Positions 1-10,270 of a stretch of DNA of 64,000 bases are shown here, in pieces. The stretch lies in the NCBI GenBank assembly GCA_015060905.1, contig SUXQ01000007.1:72680-136679 (forward strand), given 5' to 3'. How positions within the stretch are numbered: position 1 is the stretch's first letter; each line of letters starts with the position of its first letter. The translations under genes were made by a program, and so were the position numbers. The DNA is from Bacteroidales bacterium. Lineage in GTDB: Bacteria; Bacteroidota; Bacteroidia; Bacteroidales; Bacteroidaceae. The notes below the pieces were generated by a model. That model saw only the letters and a list, made by a program, of their open reading frames with translations, was not told the origin of the DNA and made no database searches.

Positions 1-1439
<1,439 letters not shown>

Positions 1440-1449
1440 TTAAAAAAAC

Positions 1450-1479
1450 AAGGGCTGCCGAGAAACACGGCAAGCCCTT
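1450..1479 (-). terminator. Rho-independent terminator of nadC
   Basis: Stem arms 1450-1460 and 1468-1479 (AAGGGCTTGCCG read on the minus strand, one bulge), followed on the minus strand by a T-rich run. It lies just downstream of the nadC stop and before the GH2 start. Confidence 0.8.
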
Positions 1480-1496
1480 ATTCATATAATCAATAA

Positions 1497-2348
1497 TTAC
1501 TTAACAGCCTTAAAACTCATGTCAAGACCCTTAACCGAGTGGGTAAGCGCGCCGACAGAGATAAAATCGACGCCGCACAGAGCATAGTCGCGCAGAGTGT
1601 CGAAAGTAATACCGCCCGACGACTCAGTCTCGAAGCGTCCGGCAACCATTTCCACAGCCTTGCGTGTGGCAGCAGTGTCGAAATTGTCGAACATTATGCG
1701 GTCCACGCCTCCAAGGTCGAGCACCTGCTGAAGCTCGTCGAAGTTGCGCACCTCAATCTCTATTTTAAGTTCCTTGCCCTTCTCGCGGCAATACTCCTTT
1801 GCACGCTCAATGGCCTGTTTGATGCCACCGGCAAAATCCACGTGGTTGTCCTTTAGAAGAATCATGTCAAAGAGTCCTATTCTGTGGTTCACGCCACCGC
1901 CAATCTTCACAGCCTCCTTCTCCATGATGCGCATTCCGGGAGTAGTCTTGCGGGTGTCGAGCACACGGGTGTTTGTACCCTCAAGCTGCTTCACATATTT
2001 GCGGGTCATTGTGGCAATGCCGCTCATACGCTGCATCACATTAAGCATCAGACGCTCAGTCTGCAACAGCGAGCGCACCTTACCCGATACACGCATTGCA
2101 ACGTCGCCTTTCTTAACCTCGGCACCATCGTTGATGAGTACCTCGACGGCAAGCTCTTTGTCAAAGTGGGCAAAGATGCGTTTGGCCATTTCCACGCCCG
2201 CAAGCACGCCATCCTCTTTAATAATAAGAATATTCTCGCCCATCGCATCCTCGGGAATCGAGGAGAGTGTAGTGTGGTCGCCGTCGCCAATATCCTCGGC
2301 AAAAGAGAGCTCTATAAGTTTCTCTATCAATTCTTCTTTTACGTCCAT
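1497..2348 (-). CDS. nadC: Nicotinate-nucleotide pyrophosphorylase (carboxylating), quinolinate phosphoribosyltransferase
   Basis: 283 aa from the ATG at 2348, the family's normal length; an upstream in-frame ATG at 2429 would add 27 atypical residues and overlap the promoter region. The enzyme converts quinolinate and PRPP to nicotinate mononucleotide with CO2 release, in de novo NAD synthesis in the cytosol. Seen motifs: DTRKTTPGMR (131-140), KIGGGVNHR (148-156), LLKDNH (164-169) and the C-terminal ISVGALTHS barrel end. Divergent from rlmH; ends in its own terminator, so probably monocistronic. nadA and nadB are not in the window. Confidence 0.96.
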   Translation of the reverse strand: MDVKEELIEKLIELSFAEDIGDGDHTTLSSIPEDAMGENILIIKEDGVLAGVEMAKRIFAHFDKELAVEVLINDGAEVKKGDVAMRVSGKVRSLLQTERLMLNVMQRMSGIATMTRKYVKQLEGTNTRVLDTRKTTPGMRIMEKEAVKIGGGVNHRIGLFDMILLKDNHVDFAGGIKQAIERAKEYCREKGKELKIEIEVRNFDELQQVLDLGGVDRIMFDNFDTAATRKAVEMVAGRFETESSGGITFDTLRDYALCGVDFISVGALTHSVKGLDMSFKAVK

Positions 2349-2372
2349 AGTAGTTAAGTTTAGTATTTCTTG

Positions 2373-2380
2373 CGAAGATA
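2373..2380 (-). promoter_or_regulatory. Putative -7 element for nadC
   Basis: Minus strand reads TATCTTCG, one base off the Bacteroidetes TAnnTTTG -7 consensus, about 25 nt before the nadC ATG. No clear -33 box was found. Confidence 0.4.
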
Positions 2381-2415
2381 AGAACAAAAAACGAAAAAGT
2401 GTAGAAAAAAATCCG

Positions 2416-2423
2416 TAAGTTTG
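2416..2423 (+). promoter_or_regulatory. Putative -7 element for rlmH
   Basis: TAAGTTTG matches the Bacteroidetes -7 consensus TAnnTTTG and lies 20 nt before the rlmH ATG, giving a very short leader. Confidence 0.5.
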
Positions 2424-2443
2424 CATCAATTTAAAAGAAACAG

Positions 2444-2917
2444 ATGAAAATTACACTTTTGGTGGTTGGACGCACGGTGGACAAGAATATTATCGCAGCC
2501 ATAGACGATTATACGGGACGAGTGAAACATTTCGCCCCTTTTGACATTGAAATTATTCCCGAACTTAAGAATGCTCGCAAGCTGAGCGAGGCGCAACAGA
2601 AAGAGGCCGAGGGCGAACTTATTCTTAAATCCATCAACAGTGGCGATACGGTCATTCTGCTCGACGAGGGTGGCAAGGAGTTTCGCTCGACCGAATTTGC
2701 TGCGTGGATTGAGAAGAAACAACAGATTACCGCCAAAAGATTGGTGTTTGTCGTTGGCGGCCCCTACGGATTCTCGAAAAAAGTTTACGACTGTGCAAGT
2801 GAGAAAATTTCTCTCTCGCGAATGACTTTCTCGCACCAGATGATAAGATTGTTGTTTGTTGAGCAACTTTATCGTGCCTATACAATCATTGGCGGGTTGC
2901 CCTATCATCATGAATAG
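2444..2917 (+). CDS. rlmH: 23S rRNA (pseudouridine-1915-N3)-methyltransferase RlmH
   Basis: 157 aa, the usual RlmH length. A SPOUT-fold methyltransferase that methylates N3 of pseudouridine 1915 in helix 69 of 23S rRNA on the assembled ribosome. Diagnostic features: ILLDEGGKEFRSTEFA (71-86), the SAM-knot motif VVGGPYGF (103-110) and C-terminal LSRMTFSHQMIRLLFVEQLYRA, ending GGLPYHHE. Divergent from nadC with a 95-bp shared promoter region. Confidence 0.97.
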   Translation: MKITLLVVGRTVDKNIIAAIDDYTGRVKHFAPFDIEIIPELKNARKLSEAQQKEAEGELILKSINSGDTVILLDEGGKEFRSTEFAAWIEKKQQITAKRLVFVVGGPYGFSKKVYDCASEKISLSRMTFSHQMIRLLFVEQLYRAYTIIGGLPYHHE

Positions 2918-3020
2918 TTTTGTGGAGATATGTGATTAATATTCCATTTATTATGTAGATTGGGGATGTAAGGTCTTTAATTTGGTAGTATTTCATACCA
3001 TTGATTATAATATTGCCGAC

Positions 3021-3419
3021 GGTTACTTTAAAAAAATACAGCGCTGTAAAAATCACAGGCGCAGGCTGCAGCAAGGCGCGGAAAAGAGTGGCAAGTTTTC
3101 TGACGCACCGCAGGTGCGGCCAAACTTGACGCTCCCGCGACTTGCAAAGGAAAGGCGCCGGCAAGCGAACGACGAACGAAGCAAAGTTCGTGCCAGCGAG
3201 TAGAATGCAAGCTTGCTTGCAATTATAAGCGAGCGCAGCCGAAGTTCGCCGAAGGCAATATTTTCGTTTACGAAAATTTGTGAGCCGAGGAGCGAGTAAC
3301 TGATTTTTCTCTGCGCTGTGCCTTTTGCACCCTTTTGGGCGCCAAAAGGGTGGGATAGAAAAAACTGCTCATAAGTATGCAATAAAGGATTAAGGGTAAA
3401 AACTACTGTAGAATACAAA
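3021..3419. repeat. ~400-bp non-coding direct repeat, copy 1
   Basis: Nearly identical to 3798-4197 in the same orientation. It begins at GGTTACTTTAAAAAAA followed by the palindrome ACAGCGCTGT, and ends in GATTAAGGGTAAAAAC. Inside lies a perfect hairpin, CACCCTTTTGG/CCAAAAGGGTG (3328-3352), and short inverted repeats such as GCAAGCTTGCTTGC and CGTTTACG. Open frames on either strand (up to about 120 aa) have no recognisable domain and are low-complexity readings of the repeat, so I do not call a gene. Probably an intergenic mobile or MITE-like repeat. Confidence 0.75.
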
Positions 3420-3797
3420 AGTGTTTTTTTTCTTTTGTTTATTGGCTATTTTACCCTTAATTGTAGTTGCAATTAGTGAGGGTATTATTTTCGATATATG
3501 TACTTTGGCGACCAAAGTACCAAAGTCCCGGCACACGGAAAGAGCAGTCGTCTCGTTCTTTGTTCACAAGTTGCCTTTAAGGCAACATTCCTCAGTCGAA
3601 CGAGCCTTGCCACTCAAGCCTGTCGTCTGTTTTTCGGGCGTTGCGGAACTCTCTCGGTTATCCACACTATGTGCGTATAACCCACGTTCAGACAGTCCTC
3701 ACGCTATTTCCGAAAAACAGCCGGGCTCTCACTGTGCTCTTTAACGGTGCCGGTTGGTTTTTAAAGTTACTATTGCTTAGCATTTTTCATAGCAAAT
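3420..3797. other. Spacer between the two 400-bp repeats, no gene seen
   Basis: This stretch holds a perfect hairpin GTACTTTGG-CGA-CCAAAGTAC (3500-3520), similar in style to the CACCC hairpins in the flanking repeats. The overlapping short frames (60-107 aa) lack domains and start context, so no gene is called. It might be the central part of one composite non-coding element whose ends are the two repeats. Confidence 0.4.
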
Positions 3798-4197
3798 GGT
3801 TACTTAAAAAAAATACAGCGCTGTAAAAATCACAGGCGCAGGCTGCAGCAAGTCGCGGAAAAGAGTGGCAAGTTTTCTGACGCACCGCAGGTGTGGCCAA
3901 ACTTGACGCTCCCGCGACTTGCAAAGGAAAGGCGCCGGCAAGCGAACGACGAACGAGGCAAAGTTCGTGCCAGCGAGTAGAATGCAAGCTTGCTTGCAAT
4001 TATAAGCGAGCGCAGCCGAAGTTCGCCGAAGGCAATATTTTCGTTTACGAAAATTTGTGAGCCGAGGAGCGAGTAACTGATTTTTCTCTGCGCTGTGCCT
4101 TTTGCACCCTTGTGGGCGCCAAAAGGGTGAGATAGAAAAAACTGCTCATAAGTAAGCAACAAAAAATTAAGGGTAAAAACTGCCGGTGAATATAAAA
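3798..4197. repeat. ~400-bp non-coding direct repeat, copy 2
   Basis: Second copy of 3021-3419 with scattered substitutions, for example one mismatch in the hairpin arm at 4105-4129. It ends just before the terminator hairpin of the beta-helix lipoprotein gene. Confidence 0.75.
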
Positions 4198-4200
4198 AAT

Positions 4201-4235
4201 ATGTGGATTGAAGAAAATACCACCCCAATCCACAT
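4201..4235 (-). terminator. Terminator of the beta-helix lipoprotein gene
   Basis: Perfect 10-bp stem ATGTGGATTG/CAATCCACAT (4201-4210, 4226-4235), followed on the minus strand by a T-rich run from 4200 downwards. Confidence 0.75.
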
Positions 4236-4269
4236 AATAAAACACGACCCAACCCCGAAGCGCAGTTAT

Positions 4270-5718
4270 TTATTCAACTGAATGAGGCACAAATTGAAAG
4301 CATCCAGCATCGGCACGCTCGGCGGGACGCGCAACACCGCTTAAATCAATCGGGAAAAGAGCAGCATACTCTTCGGCTGCAATTCCGCGTGCAGTTGAAA
4401 GAGTGTCTATGTGAAAATCGTATTTATAAACAGAATTATCAATCATACGAAAATGCTCCTTGCCGAATGGAACATTTTTCTTGTCGTCCCACACGATATT
4501 TACAAAATTTTCATTATCGTCGGAGGCTTTAGTATTAAGCAACGACGACACGAAACGATAGTTTGCCCCGCCCTCTATTGTATCGCCAAGGTCGGACAGA
4601 TAGCCCATAATTTCGTCGCTGCGGGAGCCTGTGATTATGCAGTTGGCAAAAAGTGCCTCGCGCAACGGGACGGCGCATCCGTCGAGCGTATTGTACAGGG
4701 CAAGCGCAACGTCGCGCTGTTTCCACACATAAAAATTAGCAATGGTGCAATGCGTGAAACGCACGCTGCCACCGACTATCTTCGCACAGTTGCCGCCGGC
4801 GTTGGCTATAAGGCTGTTGCTTACATCCACACGCGCAGCCACCGTCTCGAGGGCATTGTCGGAAAAGTTGTACATCATGGAATTTGTAACCGTAAGACGC
4901 AGAAGCGCAGTGTCGCCCTGCTCTACATATATTCCGTAACCGGCACTGTGAATGTCGCACCAATCGAGAATATTGCCGTTGCTTGCCGCGCTGAAATAGA
5001 TGCCGCCCCACTGCCCCGGCACCCGGTCGTATGGCAGATAGTCGAACATATTATCTGTGCGGTCGCCCCGGAACAACACCGGACGCTCTTTTGTGCCACG
5101 CGCAACCAGCGTGCCGTCAATCTTCAGACGCGCCTTACTGTGAAAATACAGCTCACAACCGGCGGGAAGCGTCAATGTCGCGCCGCTTGCAACCGTCAGG
5201 CTGTCGTATATTATATGGGCACAATCGTTAAGCAGTGTGTCGCTACTGAACGTCGCAGAGCGCAGCACCACTGCGTCGCGACCGCATGCGAGCAACTGCA
5301 CATTCTGCCGAACGCCACTCTCGAGGGTAAACACCAGCGAGTCGCGCACAAGGAAAGGTGCGTCGCTGCTGTTTTTGTCGAGATTAACATCTACAAACAC
5401 AAAGATACTGTCGCCCTTGCGCACCTCAACGTCGCTTATATTGTTGCCATACTGCCCATCGACATTCACGCGGAAAGGCGATGCGTCACCACCGCCAAGA
5501 GCCACCTTGCTTACCCGTAGCGAGGAGCCGTTGCGGTTGTATACAAGGAAGGAGACTGTCGCGGAGCTTGTTTCTGTAAACAGTGTGTCGAAAGTTATTG
5601 TGTCGCTCGAGAATTGCAACCGCAACCCCGCATCGGACGAAAAATCGGCATCGTCGCTGCAAGCGGCGACGAGTACCGATAGTATAAGCAGTGTAAAAAG
5701 GTATTTTATTTTGTTCAT
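4270..5718 (-). CDS. Lipoprotein with right-handed parallel beta-helix repeats
   Basis: 482 aa with a lipoprotein signal (LSVLVAAC, Cys20), so likely exported and lipid-anchored. Residues ~30-150 look like a beta-sandwich domain (FDTLFTETSSATVSFLVYN, FVDVNLD). Residues ~165-400 are a run of short imperfect repeats (LTVTNSMMYNFSDNALE, DVSNSLIANAGGNCAKI, RFTHCTIANF) typical of a right-handed beta-helix. The end LFPIDLSGVARP...DAGCFQF is the usual close of Bacteroidetes choice-of-anchor/pectate-lyase-like proteins. No catalytic residues were identified; function unknown, perhaps glycan or surface binding. Own terminator downstream; pepD lies 60 bp upstream on the same strand. Confidence 0.8.
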   Translation of the reverse strand: MNKIKYLFTLLILSVLVAACSDDADFSSDAGLRLQFSSDTITFDTLFTETSSATVSFLVYNRNGSSLRVSKVALGGGDASPFRVNVDGQYGNNISDVEVRKGDSIFVFVDVNLDKNSSDAPFLVRDSLVFTLESGVRQNVQLLACGRDAVVLRSATFSSDTLLNDCAHIIYDSLTVASGATLTLPAGCELYFHSKARLKIDGTLVARGTKERPVLFRGDRTDNMFDYLPYDRVPGQWGGIYFSAASNGNILDWCDIHSAGYGIYVEQGDTALLRLTVTNSMMYNFSDNALETVAARVDVSNSLIANAGGNCAKIVGGSVRFTHCTIANFYVWKQRDVALALYNTLDGCAVPLREALFANCIITGSRSDEIMGYLSDLGDTIEGGANYRFVSSLLNTKASDDNENFVNIVWDDKKNVPFGKEHFRMIDNSVYKYDFHIDTLSTARGIAAEEYAALFPIDLSGVARPAERADAGCFQFVPHSVE

Positions 5719-5778
5719 AAAATTGCGTCATTCATTTAATGAATGAACGGATGTTTACCTTTTTTAGTATGTTTAGTG

Positions 5779-7239
5779 CTATTTTTTTGCGGGGGCCTTT
5801 TCGAGCAGGGCCACCAGATGCTTCCAGAATTTTTCTACCGAGGGGATGTTAAGTTTCTCGTCGGGAGAGTGTACGCCACGCATCGTGGGGCCAAAAGATA
5901 TCATGTCAAGATGGGGGGCTTTTTCGAGGAAAAGTCCACACTCGAGCCCTGCGTGAATGGCTTTCACCTTGACCTCTTCGCCGTAAAGGTCGCGATAGAC
6001 GTTGGCGGCAATCTCTAATATCTGCGAGCGGGGATTGGGTTTCCAACCGGGGTAACCGCCACTGTGACGCACCTTTGCACCGCCAAGCTCGAGAGCGGCA
6101 GCTACCGTACGGGCCACATTCTCGCGTGCCGACACTATGGCACTGCGCTGACTGGCAACGACGCTTATAATATTCTCGCTGCTCTTTTTCACCGAGGCAA
6201 GGTTGCTCGACGTCTCGACAAGCCCGGGAACATCCTGACTCATGGCAAATACTCCGTTAAACACAGCCTGCAGGGACTTAAGCAGCCCCGTCGCGCTTTT
6301 CTTCTCTATTGCGCTGGTACAAGGGTCGGTACTTTGCAACAGGAATTTGGCAGCAGGCTCGGTAACAGCATACTCCTCTTGTACGTCGGCTGCAAAGAGG
6401 TTAAAGTCTATGCGCACAGACTCTTTGTCGGCACTCTGCACGGCAAACACCGCCGATGCGTCGCGAGGAATGGCATTGTGCAGACTGCCACCGTCAATGT
6501 CGCAAAGATAAAATTCATATTTTTCGGCAACCTGACACAAGAAACGTACGAGCAGTTTGTTGGCGTTTGCACGCTCTTTGTTAATGTCGTCGCCCGAATG
6601 TCCGCCCGTAAGACCGGAAATTTCTACCTTAAAGAAGAATAGGTCGCCGGCAATGGGTGTCCACATAAATTTATAGTCGGCGTATGTGCAGACTCCACCG
6701 GCGCAACCAATGAAAATTTCTCCCTCATCCTCGGAGTCGAGGTTTATGAGAATGTCGCCGTCGAGCATCGAGGGGACAAGAACCTCGGCACCCGTAAGAC
6801 CTGTCTCTTCGTCGATGGTGAAAAGACAGTTTATGGGGCCGTGACGCAAATTCTTGTCGGCAAGAACAGCCATTTGCGCCGCAACGCCAATGCCATTATC
6901 CGCGCCAAGAGTGGTGCCGCAAGCCGTGAGCCACTCGCCGTCGATACAAGTTTTTATAGGGTCTTTCGAAAAATCGTGCTCAACTTCGGGACGCTTGTCG
7001 CACACCATGTCCATGTGGCTCTGCAAAATGATTGTCTTGCAATTTTCGTATCCCGGATAGGCGGGCTTTTTAATAAGCACATTACCCGCTTCGTCGGCAA
7101 TAGTTTCGTAGCCGAGTTTTTTACCAAATTCCTGCAAATATGCCGAAATCAGCTCCTCGTGTTTAGAGGCACGGGGTATTTTACATATTTCATCAAAAAA
7201 ATCAAAAACAATCTTAGGCTCTAAATTCAATTCGCTCAT
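5779..7239 (-). CDS. pepD: Aminoacyl-histidine dipeptidase (PepD, M20 family)
   Basis: 486 aa, full length for the PepD family. A cytosolic di-zinc peptidase that cleaves Xaa-His dipeptides such as carnosine-like substrates. Visible metal and catalytic motifs: QSHMDMVCD (His75, Asp77), GADNGIGVA (bridging Asp114), DEETGLTGA (catalytic Glu144 with metal Glu145), a lid-domain segment SGLTGGHSGDDI, and C-terminal HAGLECGLF carrying another metal ligand. No signal peptide. Probably co-transcribed with the beta-helix lipoprotein gene, though the functions are not obviously linked. Confidence 0.95.
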   Translation of the reverse strand: MSELNLEPKIVFDFFDEICKIPRASKHEELISAYLQEFGKKLGYETIADEAGNVLIKKPAYPGYENCKTIILQSHMDMVCDKRPEVEHDFSKDPIKTCIDGEWLTACGTTLGADNGIGVAAQMAVLADKNLRHGPINCLFTIDEETGLTGAEVLVPSMLDGDILINLDSEDEGEIFIGCAGGVCTYADYKFMWTPIAGDLFFFKVEISGLTGGHSGDDINKERANANKLLVRFLCQVAEKYEFYLCDIDGGSLHNAIPRDASAVFAVQSADKESVRIDFNLFAADVQEEYAVTEPAAKFLLQSTDPCTSAIEKKSATGLLKSLQAVFNGVFAMSQDVPGLVETSSNLASVKKSSENIISVVASQRSAIVSARENVARTVAAALELGGAKVRHSGGYPGWKPNPRSQILEIAANVYRDLYGEEVKVKAIHAGLECGLFLEKAPHLDMISFGPTMRGVHSPDEKLNIPSVEKFWKHLVALLEKAPAKK

Positions 7240-7369
7240 TCTTTTTATTGTATAAATTTGTTAATAAATGCTTTTTCTACTGCAAAAGAAAGTTAATTCG
7301 CAATTCTTTCACGCTATTTTTGCTTTTTTGATATTCTTATTCGACCAAAAAGGCAACAAAAAGATTATC

Positions 7370-7475
7370 TTTGCAAACTGAAGTTTGCGAATATAGGCCG
7401 CACTCGTTGCGATTGAGAATAAATTATCACTCACTCGTTGGCACTATATTTGTCAAACATAAATGTTGCGGACAC
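7370..7475 (+). repeat. Degenerate copies of the promoter-bearing repeat; the 7240-7586 gap
   Basis: The 347-bp gap between pepD and the small membrane protein has no gene. It contains two decayed units of the repeat seen intact at 17961-18227: TATCTTTGCAAA followed by GCGAATATAGGCCGCACTCG, then TTGGCACTATATTTG followed by ATGTTGCGGAC. Each unit keeps a Bacteroidetes -7 element (TATCTTTG, TATATTTG) pointing towards 7587, so it may drive that operon. Confidence 0.5.
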
Positions 7476-7586
7476 AACAAACAGCTATTTGCGGTTAAAG
7501 GTAATACAACATAAAGTGAGAACAAAATAAATTCACTTTATTTTTAATTAAAGATTTTCTTTAAAAGAGAAAATATATTAGACAGG

Positions 7587-7802
7587 ATGATAAAAGTACT
7601 TTTGCTTACCACGTTAATAATTGCCATCTGCATGGTGCTGATGGCCGTAACCATTCTCATAAAAAAGAATGGCCGTTTCCCAAACATACACGTGGGCAGC
7701 AATAAAGAGATGCGCAAAAGAGGAATAAAATGTGTTGAGGCTCAGGACAAAGATGCACGACGCGACAACCCGCACGCAATACCCGAACGCGAAAAAAAAT
7801 AA
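7587..7802 (+). CDS. Conserved small single-pass membrane protein
   Basis: 71 aa. Residues ~3-25 are one hydrophobic helix; the tail is basic and soluble with the motif GRFPNIHVGSNKEMRKRGIKC, which I recall from small Bacteroidetes membrane proteins of unknown function. A single Cys lies in the motif. 25 bp before the OmpH-like gene, so probably in one operon with it. No function can be assigned. Confidence 0.65.
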   Translation: MIKVLLLTTLIIAICMVLMAVTILIKKNGRFPNIHVGSNKEMRKRGIKCVEAQDKDARRDNPHAIPEREKK

Positions 7803-7827
7803 AATAATAACATAAAACTACACAACA

Positions 7828-8439
7828 ATGAAAAAAACAAACGGATTCAGAATAGCGCTTTTTGCATTTGCGACAATGCTATTCTTTACCCAATGCGCCA
7901 AAGAGCAGAGCGCACAACAAGGTAGCAACGATGCTACAAACACAACAACCACCGCTGCCGAGAAAAGCATCAAGATTGCTTTTGTAGACATTGACTCACT
8001 GCTCGCAAAATACGAATTCTCTATAATCGTGAACAAAGAGATGTTGCGCAAGGAAGAGGACATGCGCATGAAGCTTGCCGAAAAGGCAAAAGCCCTGCAG
8101 GCCGATTATGATGATTTTCAGAAAAAATTGCAGAATAACGTTTATGCCACACGCGAACGCGCCGAGGAAGAGCAGGCACGCATCCTGAAACAAAAAGATG
8201 CCCTCGAAAAGTTGGAGCAGCGTCTGATAGGCGAACTTTCGGCCGAGAGCCAGAAGAACAACATCACACTGCACGACTCGATAAATTCGTTCCTTAAAGC
8301 ATACAACGCCGAGAAGAAGTTCGACCTTATCCTGAGCCGCGTGGGTGACAATCTTCTCTACGCAAACGACGCTCTTAACATCACCGAAGAGGTAATAAAC
8401 GGCCTTAACGCCCGTTACACTCCCGCAACAAAAGAGTAA
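7828..8439 (+). CDS. OmpH/Skp-like periplasmic lipoprotein
   Basis: 203 aa. N-terminal lipoprotein-type signal with Cys23 (MLFFTQC; the -1 Gln is not ideal). The start of the mature part, IKIAFVDIDSLLAKYEF, matches the OmpH/Skp N-terminal strand; residues ~65-140 are a charged coiled coil (KEEDMRMKLAEKAKALQADY, ERAEEEQARILKQKDALEKL); the C-terminal YTPATKE end is short. Skp-type proteins act as trimeric holdase chaperones for outer-membrane proteins; membrane anchoring would be a Bacteroidetes variation. Followed by a strong terminator. Confidence 0.85.
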   Translation: MKKTNGFRIALFAFATMLFFTQCAKEQSAQQGSNDATNTTTTAAEKSIKIAFVDIDSLLAKYEFSIIVNKEMLRKEEDMRMKLAEKAKALQADYDDFQKKLQNNVYATRERAEEEQARILKQKDALEKLEQRLIGELSAESQKNNITLHDSINSFLKAYNAEKKFDLILSRVGDNLLYANDALNITEEVINGLNARYTPATKE

Positions 8440-8473
8440 GAATTTACGGAACATTTATACTATTGACAATGTT

Positions 8474-8510
8474 AATTATAGGGTGGCAAAAGTATCACCC
8501 TATAATTTTT
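8474..8510 (+). terminator. Terminator after the OmpH-like gene
   Basis: Perfect 12-bp stem AATTATAGGGTG/CACCCTATAATT (8474-8485, 8496-8507) followed by T residues. It sits only 14 bp before the thioredoxin ATG, so it separates the two genes or attenuates read-through. Confidence 0.8.
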
Positions 8511-8524
8511 AAAAAGCAAATATT

Positions 8525-8821
8525 ATGTCACAATTCAACGAAATTATAAACGGCGACAAGCCCGTACTTGTAGACTTTTTCGCCGAATGGTGCGGCCCCT
8601 GCAAAACCATGAAGCCCATACTCGAAAATCTGAAAAAAGAGATTGGCGAGAGTGCCCGCATACTAAAAATTGACATTGACAAGAATAGCGCGCTTGCCGA
8701 CAGACACGCCATACAGTCGGTGCCGACGTTCATTCTGTTCAAGAGCGGAGAGATTAAATGGCGAGCATCGGGCGCACGCTCGCTTGCCGAACTTAAAGAG
8801 ATTATCGAGAAGCATCAATAA
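8525..8821 (+). CDS. trxA: Thioredoxin
   Basis: 98 aa, a minimal thioredoxin fold without signal peptide, so cytosolic. Active site WCGPCK at 22-27, conserved cis-Pro motif SVPTFILF after the central strand, and the [11 protein letters not shown] loop. Reduces protein disulfides; its reductase trxB is elsewhere in the window (25699-26634). It follows a terminator hairpin and has no strong promoter of its own, so attenuated read-through is possible. A weak 8-bp hairpin (8873-8892) lies between it and the convergent transporter gene; nothing else is visible in 8822-8998. Confidence 0.93.
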   Translation: MSQFNEIINGDKPVLVDFFAEWCGPCKTMKPILENLKKEIGESARILKIDIDKNSALADRHAIQSVPTFILFKSGEIKWRASGARSLAELKEIIEKHQ

Positions 8822-8998
8822 AAAATGAGGGTGGTGTCCGATAAAAAAATATTGATATACGGGAATATAGAAGAGACTTTTGCAAAGGTCTCATATCTGA
8901 GTAATCCGAGCACCCCAATCTAACCTATAAATCTCGCGTAAAGGAAGTCCCGAAAATCCAAGCTACACCCCTAATTTTTAAAACCGAACGTCAGATTT

Positions 8999-10021
8999 TC
9001 AACACCTATCTCCCGGCGCATGCTCTTTTGCCTTGTTGTGTGTGTCTTTCCAAAGAAAAAAGCCGGCCAACAGAGTGCCAGAGATGCTGTGATAGGCACA
9101 GGAGATGGCACAGGGAATGACGGCAAGGGCTGCCATCGGGTTTGCAGCTATCATAGCGGGAGATGCGAAGAAGTTACGTGCCAGCACGGTTGCCATTCCT
9201 GCGTTTTGCATGCCTACCTCTATGGAGAGCGTACGACGTTTAGCGGTGTCGAAACGGAATGCCTTTCCCGTCAGGTAGCCCAATAAATAGCCGGCGCCAT
9301 TGTGGAGGGTGACGACGGCAAGTGTAAGCAGAATGAGTTGTAGCCCCTTTTCCTGAAGTTGTGGGTGCACAGTGAAGATAACGCCACCCACGATGAAAGC
9401 TAAGCACAGAACGCTGATGCCGGGCATTATGCCTTGTATCTGCTGAAAGTCTTTTCTTTTTCCCAGAAAGTAGTTGAAGGCGACTCCGAGCGCAACGGGG
9501 ATGAGCGTCACTAACAAGATGTTCTGGAACATTCCCCATGCATCAACTTCAATCTCGGCACCGGCCAGCCATAGCACAAGCAGAGGTGTCACGAAGGGGG
9601 AAAGGCAGGTGCTGACGGTTGTCATACCAACGCTGTATGCTACATCGCCCTTACAAAGGAAGCTCATGAGGTTGCTGCTTACTCCACCAGGACTGCAACC
9701 AACAAGAATGATGCCTGCTGTCATGAACGCATCGAGATGAAAAATACGGGCCAGCATCCATGCTACGATGGGCATGATGGTGTACTGTGCCACGGTTCCG
9801 AGAAGGATATCTATAGGTCTGGATAGCAGGATGCGAAAATCCCGGGTGGAGAGTGTACAACCCATCGTCAGCATGATAAGCCCCAGGATGACCGAAGCAC
9901 GCTGTCCCTGCTGTACCCATGCAAAGGTTTCGGGCATCAAGAAGGCAATGATGGCAACGATGATGATGAATAGACTCGTATATCGAGAGAGGTATTGGCT
10001 TATGGAAAGTAGCAATTTCAT
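8999..10021 (-). CDS. Bile acid:sodium symporter (BASS) family transporter
   Basis: 340 aa, largely hydrophobic with about nine to ten membrane helices. BASS family signatures: GLIMLTMGCTLSTRDF (47-62), GIILVGCSPGGVSSNLMSF with the unwound-helix GCSPGG (~103-121), and IEVGMQNAGMATVLA, the second crossover region. Imports organic anions with Na+; bile acids, pantoate-like or other substrates are all possible. A lone gene, convergent with trxA. The 249 bp upstream (10022-10270) contain no gene. Codon choice (frequent ATC and CTG) looks somewhat different from its neighbours, a weak hint of transfer. Confidence 0.9.
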   Translation of the reverse strand: MKLLLSISQYLSRYTSLFIIIVAIIAFLMPETFAWVQQGQRASVILGLIMLTMGCTLSTRDFRILLSRPIDILLGTVAQYTIMPIVAWMLARIFHLDAFMTAGIILVGCSPGGVSSNLMSFLCKGDVAYSVGMTTVSTCLSPFVTPLLVLWLAGAEIEVDAWGMFQNILLVTLIPVALGVAFNYFLGKRKDFQQIQGIMPGISVLCLAFIVGGVIFTVHPQLQEKGLQLILLTLAVVTLHNGAGYLLGYLTGKAFRFDTAKRRTLSIEVGMQNAGMATVLARNFFASPAMIAANPMAALAVIPCAISCAYHSISGTLLAGFFLWKDTHNKAKEHAPGDRC

Positions 10022-10270
10022 TATATATTTTCTTGTGTGTAGTCCTTGATTGCGCCATTGTGTTTGCTGCTTAACAACGTGCGCGTATCCGGGTTGTAAA
10101 AATAGCTCTATTTTTTATACAGTTTATATAGCAGGGATGCATAGCCCCACAAACAAACCTGCCGGTAAAACCGTCATCATTAAAACTATCAATATTTAAG
10201 CAGTTCCTAGTCCCGTAATTTTTAATTTTATAGTTATTAAATTTATATACACAGAATTTCCGTATAATAA

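Noticed and set aside
3028..4252. Minus-strand frames of 64-140 aa inside the 400-bp repeats
   Set aside because: Both copies give similar low-complexity Ala/Ser/Leu-rich peptides because the DNA is repeated; no start context or domain.
8822..8998. Possible insertion-sequence remnant (GGTGTCCGATAAAA and nearby)
   Set aside because: No matching inverted end, target duplication or transposase fragment could be found by eye.
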